From contig JAEUUE010000092.1 of the NCBI GenBank assembly GCA_016787605.1, positions 1 to 47,020 of the forward strand: 47,020 nt of DNA. Direction: 5' to 3'. Below the pieces are notes generated by a model, which had not been told where the DNA came from, searched no databases, and was given only the letters and a program-made list of their open reading frames with translations. The stretch's first letter is position 1, and each line of letters starts with the position of its first letter. This document shows, one piece after another, positions 1 through 9,458 of this stretch. The position numbers were made by a program, and so were the translations under genes. Source of the stretch: Cyclobacteriaceae bacterium. Its GTDB lineage: Bacteria > Bacteroidota > Bacteroidia > Cytophagales > Cyclobacteriaceae.

Positions 1-633
1 CATGGCTTCGAACAGTCGCCCATCAACATCATCTCGTCCGCCAATGAGTCGGGGAAACACCAGATCACGCTGTACTTCAAGGATGAGGTAAACAAAGTGG
101 AAAACCTGGGCCATACGGTTCAGCTGGATTTTGCAGAAGGCAGCACCATCGTCCAGGACGATACGACTTTTGCCTTCAAGCAGTGTCACTTCCACACTCC
201 TTCAGAGCACCTGGTCGACGGAATGACGTTTCCGATGGAGATGCACATTGTCAACATCATGCCTAACGACGACAAGGCGGCTACACCGCAATACCTGGTG
301 ATCGGCGTGTTGTTCAAGGAAGGAAAAGAAAACCCGTTCATCAACGATTTCCTGGCGGCCATCCCCAAGGAGGAACACGCCGCCACTTCAGTCAAGGCTG
401 GGACAGTGAAACTCTCCGATCTTTTTGGCGCCATACCTAAGGAAATCAAGGGGAACTACTACAACTACCGGGGCTCACTGACCACGCCACCCTACACGGA
501 ATCGGTACGCTGGTACATCGCCAAGCACGTGTTTGAGGCTTCGGCGGCCCAGATTGAAGCCATCAACAAAGTTGAAGGCAACAATGCCCGCCACGTCCAG
601 GCCCTCTACGGCCGGACGGTCAATTCGAAGTAG
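1..633 (+). CDS. Alpha-type carbonic anhydrase, 5'-truncated by window edge
   Basis: The reading frame is already open at base 1 and gives 210 residues, so the true start and any signal peptide lie outside the window. The enzyme would interconvert CO2 and bicarbonate, usually in the periplasm for this family. Visible family marks are QSPINI near the start, the CHFHTPSEH segment with two zinc-binding histidines, the third zinc histidine in MEMHIVN, and the C-terminal YRGSLTTPPYTE segment that forms the active-site wall. A GTG at 97 is internal, because the QSPINI motif lies before it. The gene converges on the DUF885 gene and overlaps its 3' end by 14 bases. Family assignment is secure; physiological role is inferred. 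Confidence 0.93.
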   Translation, partial: HGFEQSPINIISSANESGKHQITLYFKDEVNKVENLGHTVQLDFAEGSTIVQDDTTFAFKQCHFHTPSEHLVDGMTFPMEMHIVNIMPNDDKAATPQYLVIGVLFKEGKENPFINDFLAAIPKEEHAATSVKAGTVKLSDLFGAIPKEIKGNYYNYRGSLTTPPYTESVRWYIAKHVFEASAAQIEAINKVEGNNARHVQALYGRTVNSK

Positions 634-2443
634 CTGCGCCTCGCTGAACCCGGGCGATCCAGGCGTTGATCTTCTTTTCCAGCAGTTGAAGAGGAAGGCT
701 GCCGGAATTCAGAACCTGGCTGTGAAACTCCCGGATGTTGAATTTCTCGCCCAGGGCCGATTCCGCCCGGGTACGAAGTTCGCGGATCTTGAGTTGGCCG
801 ACTTTATAGCATAGGGCAGCGCCGGGAGTGGCCATGTACCGCTCCACTTCCACGGTAATTTTTTCCAGCGACTCCGCCTCGTTTTCCAGCGAGTATTGAA
901 TGGCCTGCTCGCGTGTCCAGCCCTGCGCATGGATGCCGGTCTCCAGTACGAGTCGTATCGCCCGGTGCATTTCCATGCTCAACATGCCAAGGTATTGGTA
1001 CGGATCTTCATATAAGCCGAGTTCCTTGCCCAGCGACTCGGCATACAGGGCCCAGCCCTCCACAAAAACGCTGATGCTTTCCGGGTGTAGAAACTCCGGT
1101 AACTCGGCGTTCTCCTGCTGCAACGTCAACTGGTAATAGTGGCCGGGTACGGCTTCGTGAAGGAAAAGCGCCTCGTCGGCATAGGTGTTGTAATTCCGGA
1201 CATCCCGAATCGGCACATAGAAGATGCCGGGTCGCGACCCATCTTTGCTTCCGGGTAGAAACTCCGCGCTGGCGGACGCTTCGCGAAATGCTTCCGTTCG
1301 CCGCACTTCAAAGCCGCCTTTTGGCTTGAGTTCAAAGAGCTCGGGCAATTTCTGTTCGACGCGGTCACGAATCTTGTTAAAGTTGGCAATCACCTCCTCG
1401 GGTTTCCGGAAGGGCATCAGTTTGCGGTTCGACCGCACGTGATCGAAGAACGCTTTGAGGTCGCCGTTGAAGCCGATCTGCTTCCTGACCGCTTCCATCT
1501 CACCCCGGATGCGGGCCACCTCCTGTTTTCCCAGCTCGTGAATTTCGGCCGCCGTCATATCGGTCGTGGTGAAGTACTTGATGAGGTATTGAAAGGTCTC
1601 TGGACCGTTAGGAAGGGCCAACAGGCCATCCGTAGCCCGGCCGGCCGGCAAGTAGGTGTCGCGCAAGAAGGTCTGCAGCTGCTTGTACTTGGGCGCGACT
1701 TTGTTGGTCACCATATCCGTGTAGGCCCCTGTCAGTCGCTCGCGTTCAGCCTCCGGAATGGCAGCAGGCATTTGAGCGATAGGTTGGAAGAAGAGGTGAT
1801 CCTTGACAGGCGCCGTGGCAAACCCCTCGATTTGCGGAATCATTCGTTCGATCAGGACTTTGGGAAGGACGAGTCCTTTCGACAGGCCTTCGCGCATCTT
1901 GACCATGGCCGTATCCAGGAAGGGAAGGAAGGCGTCCACGCGACGCAGCCACCGGTCATAGTCTTCGACGGTTTGGAACGGCTGAAGGCTTTGGCCGCCG
2001 GCCAGTTGAGAGAAGTAGAGGTGAAGCGACTGGATCTGGAGCAAGGGCATGAGCTCGAAGTTGGGCATGTCGTACATGGGCGAAGCCACCGTCACCAGGG
2101 AATTGGTCAGCCCTTCCAGTTTCAGTTCGCAATCCCATTTCATTACCTGAAGGCTCATCCACTGGGATTCGCTGAGGCGGGTGGAGTCGTACCGGGCAAT
2201 CTCCTCAAGGAAGCGTTGGTAGTTCTGAATGAGTTCCTGCTTGTAGGGTGTCGAGATGTAATTCGCCACCTGGTCATTGTAGGCCGTGAACCCTGCTTTG
2301 GTGGCTTCTATCGGGTTGATGCGCTTCTTGAATTCATAGAATTCGTGAAACAACGTGTCGACGGGCTTCACCTCGGCAACCGGTTTCTGCGACCCGGTGC
2401 ATGCGGAGATGACGAGTGCCAGGAAAACAAAGCGAATGATCAT
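620..2443 (-). CDS. DUF885 family lipoprotein, putative metallopeptidase
   Basis: A 607-residue protein. I chose the ATG at 2443 because it directly precedes a lipoprotein signal (MIIRFVFLALVISAC); an upstream in-frame start at 2473 would bury this signal. The C-terminal half carries HEAVPGHYYQ at about residues 429-438, the HExxPGH signature of DUF885 proteins, which resembles gluzincin zinc-binding motifs and suggests a peptidase anchored in a membrane facing the periplasm or the outside. Substrate is unknown. It is the last gene of a minus-strand series of exported proteins, 75 bases after the multiheme cytochrome gene. Peptidase activity is an inference from the motif. Confidence 0.88.
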   Translation of the reverse strand: MIIRFVFLALVISACTGSQKPVAEVKPVDTLFHEFYEFKKRINPIEATKAGFTAYNDQVANYISTPYKQELIQNYQRFLEEIARYDSTRLSESQWMSLQVMKWDCELKLEGLTNSLVTVASPMYDMPNFELMPLLQIQSLHLYFSQLAGGQSLQPFQTVEDYDRWLRRVDAFLPFLDTAMVKMREGLSKGLVLPKVLIERMIPQIEGFATAPVKDHLFFQPIAQMPAAIPEAERERLTGAYTDMVTNKVAPKYKQLQTFLRDTYLPAGRATDGLLALPNGPETFQYLIKYFTTTDMTAAEIHELGKQEVARIRGEMEAVRKQIGFNGDLKAFFDHVRSNRKLMPFRKPEEVIANFNKIRDRVEQKLPELFELKPKGGFEVRRTEAFREASASAEFLPGSKDGSRPGIFYVPIRDVRNYNTYADEALFLHEAVPGHYYQLTLQQENAELPEFLHPESISVFVEGWALYAESLGKELGLYEDPYQYLGMLSMEMHRAIRLVLETGIHAQGWTREQAIQYSLENEAESLEKITVEVERYMATPGAALCYKVGQLKIRELRTRAESALGEKFNIREFHSQVLNSGSLPLQLLEKKINAWIARVQRGAATSN

Positions 2444-2518
2444 GGTGGTTAATTGTGTGCTCGAAATATACATCGGAAACCCGAAGGATGGGTACTAACG
2501 ACTGGCCACGTAGAGCTA

Positions 2519-4729
2519 TCAAATGCCCAGGCTTTTGAAAATGCCCTGGTAGTCGGGGTTGTTGGGATCCTGGCGGCGCAACACGGCGGCATGCCGCATC
2601 GCTTTCTCCGGCTGGCGTTGCTGCAAGTAAAGAACCGCGAGCGCATAGTTCAGGTTGTTGGCGAAAGGTTCGAGGTCATAGCCCCGAAGTAGTATTCGCT
2701 CGGCCTCTTTGCTATCGCCCCGTTGCTGGAGGAGCAAGCCATAGTTGTAGTACAAGCCCGGGAACCGTGAGTTCAGACGAAGAGCCCTCCGGAAGTTCTC
2801 TTCCGCAGCCTTTTCGTCCTGCATCTCGTAGCAGAGCAAGCCGAGGTTATAGTAAGCGCGGTCATTCTTGGGGTCAACCGCCACGGCTTCCTTCAGCGTT
2901 TTCAGTGCCTCGTCGTTTTTCCCGAGCGCATTGTAAGCCGATGCCAGGTTAAAGCGAGCGTAGTTCATCAGGCTGTCTTTCTGCAACCCCCGAACATAGT
3001 GGGCAATAGCTCCAGCGTGATCTCCTCCCTGCAGCTCGTAGTCGGCGAGCATGACATTACCGACGGCGAAATCGGTCTGATAAGAAAGGTATTGCCTGTT
3101 TTCGGCATCGGCCTTCTGGTAATAAGCCAGCCAGGCAGACGGAATCCGGTCTTTGGGTAGCTGGTGGAAAAGGTCGGCGGCGGCGATCCGTACGGCCCGG
3201 ACTCCGTCATTCAGGCAGGGGGCGGCAGCCTGCATCCAGGCATCCGGAGGAAAGGACTGAAGGGCGCGAAGGGTATAGTACCTGACGATCGCCTGCTTGT
3301 CGGTCAGCGCCGCCTGGAGTGCGGCCAGACTTTCCGGAGCCGGGAGGCGACCCAGGTAAGTGGCGGCGGTAGCCCTGGTGATGGCCGGCTGCGACCGATC
3401 GGCGAGCAGCCGGGCAAGATGGGCTCCGCTCTTTTCGTCCAGCTGACTTCCCGGAACGAGGTCATCCGAAAAATGATACGCGCGTTTTGGCCCGTACCAG
3501 TCCACGACGGCTTTCGCGGCCCAGGAAGCCGACTGGTTGGTGTGGCAGCCATTGCAGGCGTTGGGCGTGCCGAAGGAGACGGATTGATCGGGGCGCGGGA
3601 TCCGGAAGCTGTGGTCACGCCGCACGTCGTTACCCATGTACGTTTGTGTGGTCATGTGACAACTGACGCATTGCGACGCCTCCGTGTTCAGCGCATGAAA
3701 GGTATGTTCCTTCGTGTTGTATTTGGGTACATGGCAGCTCATGCACAGGTCGTTGCCGGTCTTCACGAGTTTACCGCTATGCGGTTGGTGACAATTGCTG
3801 CAGCGAATGCCGAGGTGGTACATCTTGCTTTGGGCAAACGAGCCGTACTCATAGTCCTCATCCCGGATTTGCCCGTCGGCATGATAGAATTCCGTGCTGA
3901 TCACCTGGGGGATCAGGTCATCGAGGAGTTCATCGGTCCGTAACAGCTCGGCACTGATGTCGGCCTTACGCGCATGACAGGGGGCGCAGGTATTGAGTTG
4001 TTGCCTGGGCAGCGTATCGCGGCTGTAGTATAGGGCTGAATTGGGCAATCGGGCACCCTGGCTGTAGTCCGGCGATTGTACGTAAGCGATGTGTTTGCTT
4101 CCGGGGCCGTGGCAGCTTTCGCAACCCACGTTGATGTCGGTCCAGGTGGTCTGGTAGGAATCGGAAGTGAAGGCGTAGTTCTTCCTGAGGTTGGTCGAGT
4201 GACAGGTGGCGCACATCGTGTTCCAGTTTTGCCCGTTCCCGGTCCAGTGCAGCCAGTCGTGCGGAGGAATCTTTTGCCCGGCGTATTGGTGAAACCATCT
4301 GCCATCGCGTGAATTCCAGCTGGCGCGTGCCGGCTGCAGACGTCCGCCACTGAATTCAATCAGGTATTGCTGCAGCGGAAAATATCCGAAGGTGTAGCGA
4401 ACCTCATAGTCGTGATTCTTGCCGTCGTCGCCCTGCGTGTTGATGAAGTACTTGCCATCCCGTTTGAAGAACCGGCTGGTCACGCCGTCCGCCACGAGTG
4501 TTCGGTTATTGAAGTCTCCACGGACGGTGGAGTCGGCCGCCTCCTGCATGGCCAGGAAGTGGTCGGATTGCTGCCAGTCCTGGAATTGCTTCGTGTGGCA
4601 CGACTGGCAGGAAGCCGACCCTGCGAACGTCGGGGATCCCAGATCCGCAAAGGGAGGTTCTTTCTTTGGCGCCTGGCATCCCAACAGCAGCCCGACAGCT
4701 ATCAGGGTGATTACCGATACACGAGGCAT
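2519..4729 (-). CDS. Octaheme cytochrome c lipoprotein with HEAT-like and TPR repeats
   Basis: A 736-residue protein. The ATG at 4729 gives a clean lipoprotein signal ending in LLLGC (Cys18); a longer frame to 4924 would run into the upstream gene. Eight CxxCH heme-binding motifs begin at about residues 41, 173, 203, 248, 310, 329, 354 and 392. Residues 435-530 look like two or three HEAT-like helical repeats, and 555-725 contain about five TPR units. Heme would be attached covalently in the periplasm; the repeats suggest a docking scaffold. It could carry electrons or be a cytochrome c554/NrfB-like oxidoreductase, and the sequence alone does not decide. It lies 55 bases after the TPR lipoprotein gene, probably in the same transcript. 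Confidence 0.9.
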   Translation of the reverse strand: MPRVSVITLIAVGLLLGCQAPKKEPPFADLGSPTFAGSASCQSCHTKQFQDWQQSDHFLAMQEAADSTVRGDFNNRTLVADGVTSRFFKRDGKYFINTQGDDGKNHDYEVRYTFGYFPLQQYLIEFSGGRLQPARASWNSRDGRWFHQYAGQKIPPHDWLHWTGNGQNWNTMCATCHSTNLRKNYAFTSDSYQTTWTDINVGCESCHGPGSKHIAYVQSPDYSQGARLPNSALYYSRDTLPRQQLNTCAPCHARKADISAELLRTDELLDDLIPQVISTEFYHADGQIRDEDYEYGSFAQSKMYHLGIRCSNCHQPHSGKLVKTGNDLCMSCHVPKYNTKEHTFHALNTEASQCVSCHMTTQTYMGNDVRRDHSFRIPRPDQSVSFGTPNACNGCHTNQSASWAAKAVVDWYGPKRAYHFSDDLVPGSQLDEKSGAHLARLLADRSQPAITRATAATYLGRLPAPESLAALQAALTDKQAIVRYYTLRALQSFPPDAWMQAAAPCLNDGVRAVRIAAADLFHQLPKDRIPSAWLAYYQKADAENRQYLSYQTDFAVGNVMLADYELQGGDHAGAIAHYVRGLQKDSLMNYARFNLASAYNALGKNDEALKTLKEAVAVDPKNDRAYYNLGLLCYEMQDEKAAEENFRRALRLNSRFPGLYYNYGLLLQQRGDSKEAERILLRGYDLEPFANNLNYALAVLYLQQRQPEKAMRHAAVLRRQDPNNPDYQGIFKSLGI

Positions 4730-4784
4730 GTAGAAAACCTGTTTGAAATGATTGGGGTCTCCGAGGTTCACGGCCGGCCGGGCT

Positions 4785-5723
4785 TCATTTTTTCCACCGG
4801 AATAGTTCCGCCTCGGCGGCGATGAACCCGAATGCTCCAAAGTTCTTTCCGGCCACGACCTGTTCAAAAATAGATTTGGCTTTCGCTGAGTCGCCGTTGT
4901 AGAGATACCAGTTGCCCACCCCATAGCCCTGCGTGGCCAGGGTCAGGCTGGCCTGTTCAGGGTCGGTGGCCGATACCTGCAAGACGGAGTCCGGGGAGAG
5001 TTTTCCCTGGTACATAAGGCACCGTTTGTAGTAGGAATCGTTCTCGACAATGTTCATTCCTTCATAGACGTTGCCCAGGATGGACGATGCGAGGTCGGTT
5101 TTGCCCTGCCGGCGGTAGGTCATGTACAGCCAGTCGACACAGGCTACCATCAGGTCGTCGTTGTCGCAGGTTTTGAGGCATTCAATGTAGGCCTGTTCTG
5201 CCTGTGCAAAGTTGCCTTTCAGGTAATGCGCCAGGCCCAGGTGATAGAGGATATTGAACTGGGTAGACGACAGCGGTTTGTTGATGGCATTCGGCAAGCC
5301 ATCGGGTTCCACGTCGAGGGGGAAACCGGGCATCAGGCTGTTGGCCTGGTTAAGGTCTTCGATGGCCCGGTCAAACAGGCGCATGGAAATATAGCGGTGC
5401 CCCCGGTGGCGGTACAGTTTGGCGCTGCTGGGAAACCTGGCGATTCCTTCGGTGAGAACATCCACTGATTCCTGGTAGCGCGAGAGGTAGCCCAGGCGAC
5501 GGCCGTACCAGATATAGTTATCCTCGGATGGGTCTGCCTCCCAGTTCTTTCTGGCCACTTCGAGGTTGGAATCCAGCCGTGCCTGGACCTCGGCCGGGCG
5601 TTCCGGCTCGAAGTAGGGCGTACCAAGCAGGGAGATGACAACCGGGGAGGCTTCCTTCTTTTGTTCCCCCGGGCCGCAAGCCGCAACTATGGCGAGGGTG
5701 AACAGCCACATCAATCTTTTCAT
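4785..5723 (-). CDS. Tetratricopeptide-repeat lipoprotein
   Basis: A 312-residue protein starting with a lipoprotein signal (MKRLMWLFTLAIVAAC, Cys16). The rest is helical with TPR-like units: a sequence about 'solving' positions in series (YxxRGHRYISM, LYHLGLAHYLKGNFAQAEQAY) and further repeats to the C-terminus. No catalytic motif is visible, so a scaffold or binding role outside the cytoplasm is likely. It starts 3 bases after the amidohydrolase stop codon, which points to translational coupling, and precedes the octaheme cytochrome gene. The function is not recognised beyond the repeat class. Confidence 0.82.
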   Translation of the reverse strand: MKRLMWLFTLAIVAACGPGEQKKEASPVVISLLGTPYFEPERPAEVQARLDSNLEVARKNWEADPSEDNYIWYGRRLGYLSRYQESVDVLTEGIARFPSSAKLYRHRGHRYISMRLFDRAIEDLNQANSLMPGFPLDVEPDGLPNAINKPLSSTQFNILYHLGLAHYLKGNFAQAEQAYIECLKTCDNDDLMVACVDWLYMTYRRQGKTDLASSILGNVYEGMNIVENDSYYKRCLMYQGKLSPDSVLQVSATDPEQASLTLATQGYGVGNWYLYNGDSAKAKSIFEQVVAGKNFGAFGFIAAEAELFRWKK

Positions 5724-5726
5724 GGG

Positions 5727-7310
5727 TCAATTCATGCCCGGCTGCTTCAATACAAAGCCGGCCTTGGTTTTTTCGGTGTCTACAATCTTCTTGACATCCG
5801 CCAGCAACTTCTTGGCATCATAAATGATCCCGTCTTTAATGGTGTACTTGACGCCGCCCACTCGCTTCACGGTGTTGTCGTCCATGAGTTTGATGGCGCC
5901 CACGCCGTAAAGTACCTGGAGGTTCTCGAGCGGGTTCTGGTCAACAATGACAAAGTCGGCAAGCTTGCCGATTTCCACGGTGCCGATTTCCTTGTCCATG
6001 CCGAGAGCCTGCGCGCCATAGAGGGTGGCTGAGCGGATCACTTCGAGAGGATGGAAGCCGGCTTCCCGGAGCAGTTCAAGTTCACGGATGTACCCGAAGC
6101 CGTACAATTGGAAGATAAAGGCGTTGTCGGAACCCGCGGTGACGCGACCGCCGCGGTTCTTGTATTCATTCACGAATGTCATCCAGAGCCGGAAGTTCTC
6201 CTTCCAGGCAAATTCTTGTTCCGTTCCCCAGGAAAACCAATAGGATCCGTGGGCGATGCGGCTGGGTTGGTAAAATGCCCAGAGTTGAGGGAGTGTATAG
6301 GTCTCGTGCCACTCCTGGCGCCGCGCCCGGTGCAGGTCGCGGGATGCTTCGTAGGTGTCGAAGGTGGGGTCGAGGGTGAAGTCCATCTTCAGCAACGTAT
6401 CCATCACAGCATTCCATTTGGGAGTAAACGGCGCGGCCGCCTGCTTCCAGAGTCGTCCGGCTTCTTCAAAGCGGTGCTGTTCGTTCGAGTAGTTGTAGTT
6501 CAGCGGGTAATTCTGGATCGAGGAGGAGGTGAGCATGGCTTCGGGGAGCCCGTACCAGTGTTCCATGGTGGTGAGGCCTGCCGTGGCGGATTGAACCACA
6601 TTCCAGCGGGCGACGCCCAGCTGGGCATGGTGGCATGCGCTTCGCAAACCCAGGCGCTTGTTCTCACGAAGTGCAGCGTCCATGATTTCCGGGGCGGCGC
6701 CAAAAAACTTGATCCCGTCGGCGCCTTTCATTTTGTTTTCGTTGACCCACGCCCGGGCCTGTTCCGGCGTACGGATGGGCTCCTTGGCGCCAGAGCCAAA
6801 TGTGACATAGGCCTTGATGCGCGGAGCCGTAATCAGGTTTTGTTCGCTTTTCTTTTTTTGGTCGAGCACCCAGTCGATGCCGTTGCCGCTTCCGGGGTCA
6901 CGAATGGTGGTTATCCCGTGAGCCATCCATAGTTTGAACACATACTCGGCGTCGGGCGCCTGTCCTCCGCCGATGTGACCGTGCATGTCAACAAAACCAG
7001 GCAGCAGGTACATCCCTTCAGCGTTCAATTCTTTCCCGCCGGGTTCAAGTTTTGGGCGGCTGGAGGAGCTGGCCATACCGGGTGTGGGCAATCCGAGGCT
7101 TGCGATGCTGACAATCCGGTTCTGCTTCACCACGATGTCCACCGGCCCAACGGGCGGAGCCCCGGTGCCATCGATGAGCATGACGCCGCGGATAATGAGT
7201 TGAGGAAACGGACCGTCTCCCTCTTTGATTTCAGGTGCCTTCTTGACGCCTTCCTGGGCGTACAAGGTCAGGCTGGTAAGAAACAGAATGCCAGTGAGGA
7301 GTTTTTTCAT
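5727..7310 (-). CDS. Exported amidohydrolase (imidazolonepropionase-like)
   Basis: A 527-residue protein with an N-terminal signal peptide (MKKLLTGILFLTSLTLYAQ). Members of the amidohydrolase superfamily hydrolyse C-N or related bonds at a metal centre in a TIM barrel. The first metal-binding pair is HGH at about residues 110-112, just after LLPGFVDM; further metal-ligand candidates are the HH of SACHHAQ and the Asp in TAGSDNAF, followed by the family's C-terminal GTVEIGKLADFVIVD strand. Substrate is unknown; exported members often act on cyclic dipeptides or similar amides. It is probably cotranscribed with the TPR lipoprotein 3 bases downstream. Confidence 0.88.
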   Translation of the reverse strand: MKKLLTGILFLTSLTLYAQEGVKKAPEIKEGDGPFPQLIIRGVMLIDGTGAPPVGPVDIVVKQNRIVSIASLGLPTPGMASSSSRPKLEPGGKELNAEGMYLLPGFVDMHGHIGGGQAPDAEYVFKLWMAHGITTIRDPGSGNGIDWVLDQKKKSEQNLITAPRIKAYVTFGSGAKEPIRTPEQARAWVNENKMKGADGIKFFGAAPEIMDAALRENKRLGLRSACHHAQLGVARWNVVQSATAGLTTMEHWYGLPEAMLTSSSIQNYPLNYNYSNEQHRFEEAGRLWKQAAAPFTPKWNAVMDTLLKMDFTLDPTFDTYEASRDLHRARRQEWHETYTLPQLWAFYQPSRIAHGSYWFSWGTEQEFAWKENFRLWMTFVNEYKNRGGRVTAGSDNAFIFQLYGFGYIRELELLREAGFHPLEVIRSATLYGAQALGMDKEIGTVEIGKLADFVIVDQNPLENLQVLYGVGAIKLMDDNTVKRVGGVKYTIKDGIIYDAKKLLADVKKIVDTEKTKAGFVLKQPGMN

Positions 7311-7343
7311 AGGATGGTGGTAGCAAATTGAAAACTACCAAAA

Positions 7344-7362
7344 AACTCCCGATTTGCGAGTT
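7344..7362 (-). terminator. Weak hairpin with T-tract after NTF2-like gene
   Basis: AACTC at 7344-7348 pairs with GAGTT at 7358-7362, extended by A/T pairs on both sides. Read on the minus strand the stem is followed by TTTT. It lies in the 68-base gap between the NTF2-like gene and the amidohydrolase, so it could separate their transcripts. The stem is short and the call is uncertain. Confidence 0.35.
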
Positions 7363-7378
7363 GTTTTTTTCAGGACGG

Positions 7379-7801
7379 TTAATCCTGGACGACAATCGTT
7401 CCCTGGCTCCGGATCACGGTCCAGCGGTCGCCGCTCTTCTGCCAGACACGGATGAACTTGGATTGCCCGATCACGTGGCCCGACTTGGCTTTGTTCAACT
7501 GTTTCCCCGAGGTAATGGCAATGGAACCGTAAACGGCAGCCTTGACGTCCTCCATGCTAATGGTAATGTGCGGACTTCCGGACAAATGAAACTCAACGAG
7601 TTTTGGCTTGTCTACCGTTTGACCGGAGGCAAGGACGCCCTGGTAGCGATCATCGTAAATCTTCAGGATGGTTGCCGTATCCTTCGTGATGATGGCTTGT
7701 AACCGCTGGTCCTCCATTTTCAGCAAGGTCTGTTCCGGGGTTTCCTGTCCCCAGCAGGGGAGTATGGAAATACACAACAGGCAGGCGAATAGTGATTTCA
7801 T
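7379..7801 (-). CDS. Exported NTF2-like/SnoaL-like (DUF4440-type) protein
   Basis: A 140-residue protein with a signal peptide (MKSLFACLLCISILPCWGQ). The mature part starts with the typical long helix (LLKMEDQRLQAIITKDTATILKIY), then DDRYQGVLASGQ and a C-terminal WQKSGDRWTVIRSQG strand pair, the layout of small NTF2-like domains such as DUF4440. These domains bind small molecules or act as steroid-isomerase-like enzymes; no catalytic residues can be assigned here. It lies 68 bases upstream of the amidohydrolase on the same strand, with a weak hairpin between. Confidence 0.8.
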   Translation of the reverse strand: MKSLFACLLCISILPCWGQETPEQTLLKMEDQRLQAIITKDTATILKIYDDRYQGVLASGQTVDKPKLVEFHLSGSPHITISMEDVKAAVYGSIAITSGKQLNKAKSGHVIGQSKFIRVWQKSGDRWTVIRSQGTIVVQD

Positions 7802-7882
7802 GGGGTGAGTGATTTAGCGTGATCAAATTTACCGATATTGGTGGACCAGCTGTTGGTCTTTTTTCGTTTTAGTTCCTGATTT

Positions 7883-9430
7883 ATGTCAACTGATAAGTTT
7901 ATTTCGGCGATAAATAGCTCGTATTCGCCGACGGGCGCTTCCATTTATCTCGGTGCCGGCGTTTTTCAGGGTTCCATTGTCCCCGAGGCCAGGGTTAATC
8001 TCCCGTTGCGGATGATGAATCGCCATGGCTTGGTAACCGGAGCCACGGGGTCTGGCAAAACCCGGACGCTCCAACTGATCGCGGAGCAGCTTTCAGCGGC
8101 CGGTGTTCCGGTATTCATGCCGGATATGAAAGGGGATTTGTCGGGGATAGCGGCCGAGGGGGTGGCCAACGACAAGATTACGGAGCGTGCCGGGGCCCTG
8201 GGCATTACCTATTCTCCATCAGCCTTTCCGGTGGAGCTGTATTCCCTTAGCGGAAAATTGGGTGCCCAGATGCGCGCCACGGTAACGGAATTCGGGCCGG
8301 TCTTGCTCAGCAAGGTGCTTGAGTTGAATGATGTGCAGAGCAGCGTGCTGATGATCCTCTTCAAATATGCCGATGACAAGGATCTTCCCATTGTGGATCT
8401 CAACGATCTCAAAAAGGTGTTGAATTACTTGTCGGAAGGAGCGGGGGCGGCCGAGATCAAGGAGGGTTACGGCAAGATATCGACGGCCACCGCCGGAACC
8501 ATTCTCCGCAAGATCGTCGCGCTGGAGCAGCAAGGCGTGCATCAGATCTTCGGGGAGAAGTCATTTGATATTGGAGATCTACTGGAAAAAGTGGACGGGC
8601 GCGGCGTGATCAGTATCCTCAACGTGTCGGACGTTCAGCAGCAACCGGCGATATTCAGTACGTTCATGCTGGCGTTGCTCGCCGAGATTTACCAGGGGCT
8701 TCCAGAAGCCGGCGACCTGGACAAGCCCAAGCTGGTGTTTTTCCTCGATGAGGCCCACCTGCTCTTCAAGGATGCCCCGAAAGCGTTCATGGATCAGATT
8801 GAACAGGTCATCCGACTTATCCGGTCCAAAGGGGTGGGGGTATTCTTTTGCACCCAGGTCACCCAGGATGTTCCTGCCACGGTGCTTTCCCAGTTGGGCA
8901 ACCGCGTGCACCACGTCATCCGTGCATTTACCCCCAACGATGTGAAAGACCTGAAAGAAACCATACGCACTTTTCCCAAGTCGGCATTTTACGATATGGA
9001 GCAGCAGTTCACCCAGTTGGGAATCGGGCAAGCGTTCATCACCGTCTTGAATGAAAAGGGAATCCCGACGGAAACGGTGGTCACTCATTTGGTTCCACCG
9101 TCCTCGCGCATGGGCCCCTTATCCCCGACGGAATACCAGCAACTCCTGGATCAATCGACGATGTTTGCGAAGTACAAAGACACCGTAGACCCCCGCAGCG
9201 CGTTTGAAATACTCAACGAACGCGTGCAGGCAATCCGGCAGGAGCAGGAACAAGCGGCGCCGGCTTCTTCGCCGAGGACGGCAAGCCGGCCAGCCCGGCA
9301 GGAGAAGAGCACCTTTGAACAGGTCATGACTTCCCCGGTAGCCAAACAGGTGGGCAGGGAGCTGGTTCGCGGGGTATTTGGTATGTTGTTCGGCTCAGCG
9401 CCGCGCCGAAGTTCCCGACGGAAGTGGTAA
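7883..9430 (+). CDS. HerA-type helicase-like ATPase (DUF853 family)
   Basis: A 515-residue cytoplasmic protein. The Walker A motif GATGSGKT is at residues 53-60, preceded by the family's N-terminal strands and followed by PVFMPDMKGDLSG. A Walker B motif lies in LVFFLDEAHLLF in the second half, and the VIRLIRSKGVGVFFCTQ segment matches the HerA/FtsK-like sensor region. The C-terminal 80 residues are low-complexity (alanine, serine, arginine) and end in a basic tail. Family members (YjgR-like, DUF853) are related to HerA and FtsK hexameric motors, but their role is poorly known. Single-gene unit; the next gene converges on it 28 bases away. Confidence 0.92.
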   Translation: MSTDKFISAINSSYSPTGASIYLGAGVFQGSIVPEARVNLPLRMMNRHGLVTGATGSGKTRTLQLIAEQLSAAGVPVFMPDMKGDLSGIAAEGVANDKITERAGALGITYSPSAFPVELYSLSGKLGAQMRATVTEFGPVLLSKVLELNDVQSSVLMILFKYADDKDLPIVDLNDLKKVLNYLSEGAGAAEIKEGYGKISTATAGTILRKIVALEQQGVHQIFGEKSFDIGDLLEKVDGRGVISILNVSDVQQQPAIFSTFMLALLAEIYQGLPEAGDLDKPKLVFFLDEAHLLFKDAPKAFMDQIEQVIRLIRSKGVGVFFCTQVTQDVPATVLSQLGNRVHHVIRAFTPNDVKDLKETIRTFPKSAFYDMEQQFTQLGIGQAFITVLNEKGIPTETVVTHLVPPSSRMGPLSPTEYQQLLDQSTMFAKYKDTVDPRSAFEILNERVQAIRQEQEQAAPASSPRTASRPARQEKSTFEQVMTSPVAKQVGRELVRGVFGMLFGSAPRRSSRRKW

Positions 9431-9458
9431 CACCACCAGGGCATTGCATGATTGGCGC

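Noticed and set aside
1439-2452. Plus-strand frame of 337 codons opposite the DUF885 gene
   Set aside because: Antisense to a gene with a clear signal peptide and HExxPGH motif; the product is a shadow.
7844-7858. Terminator hairpin (GACCA-gctgt-TGGTC followed by T-tract) before the HerA-type gene
   Set aside because: No plus-strand gene lies upstream that would need it; the stem is only five bases. It could be part of a promoter or leader.
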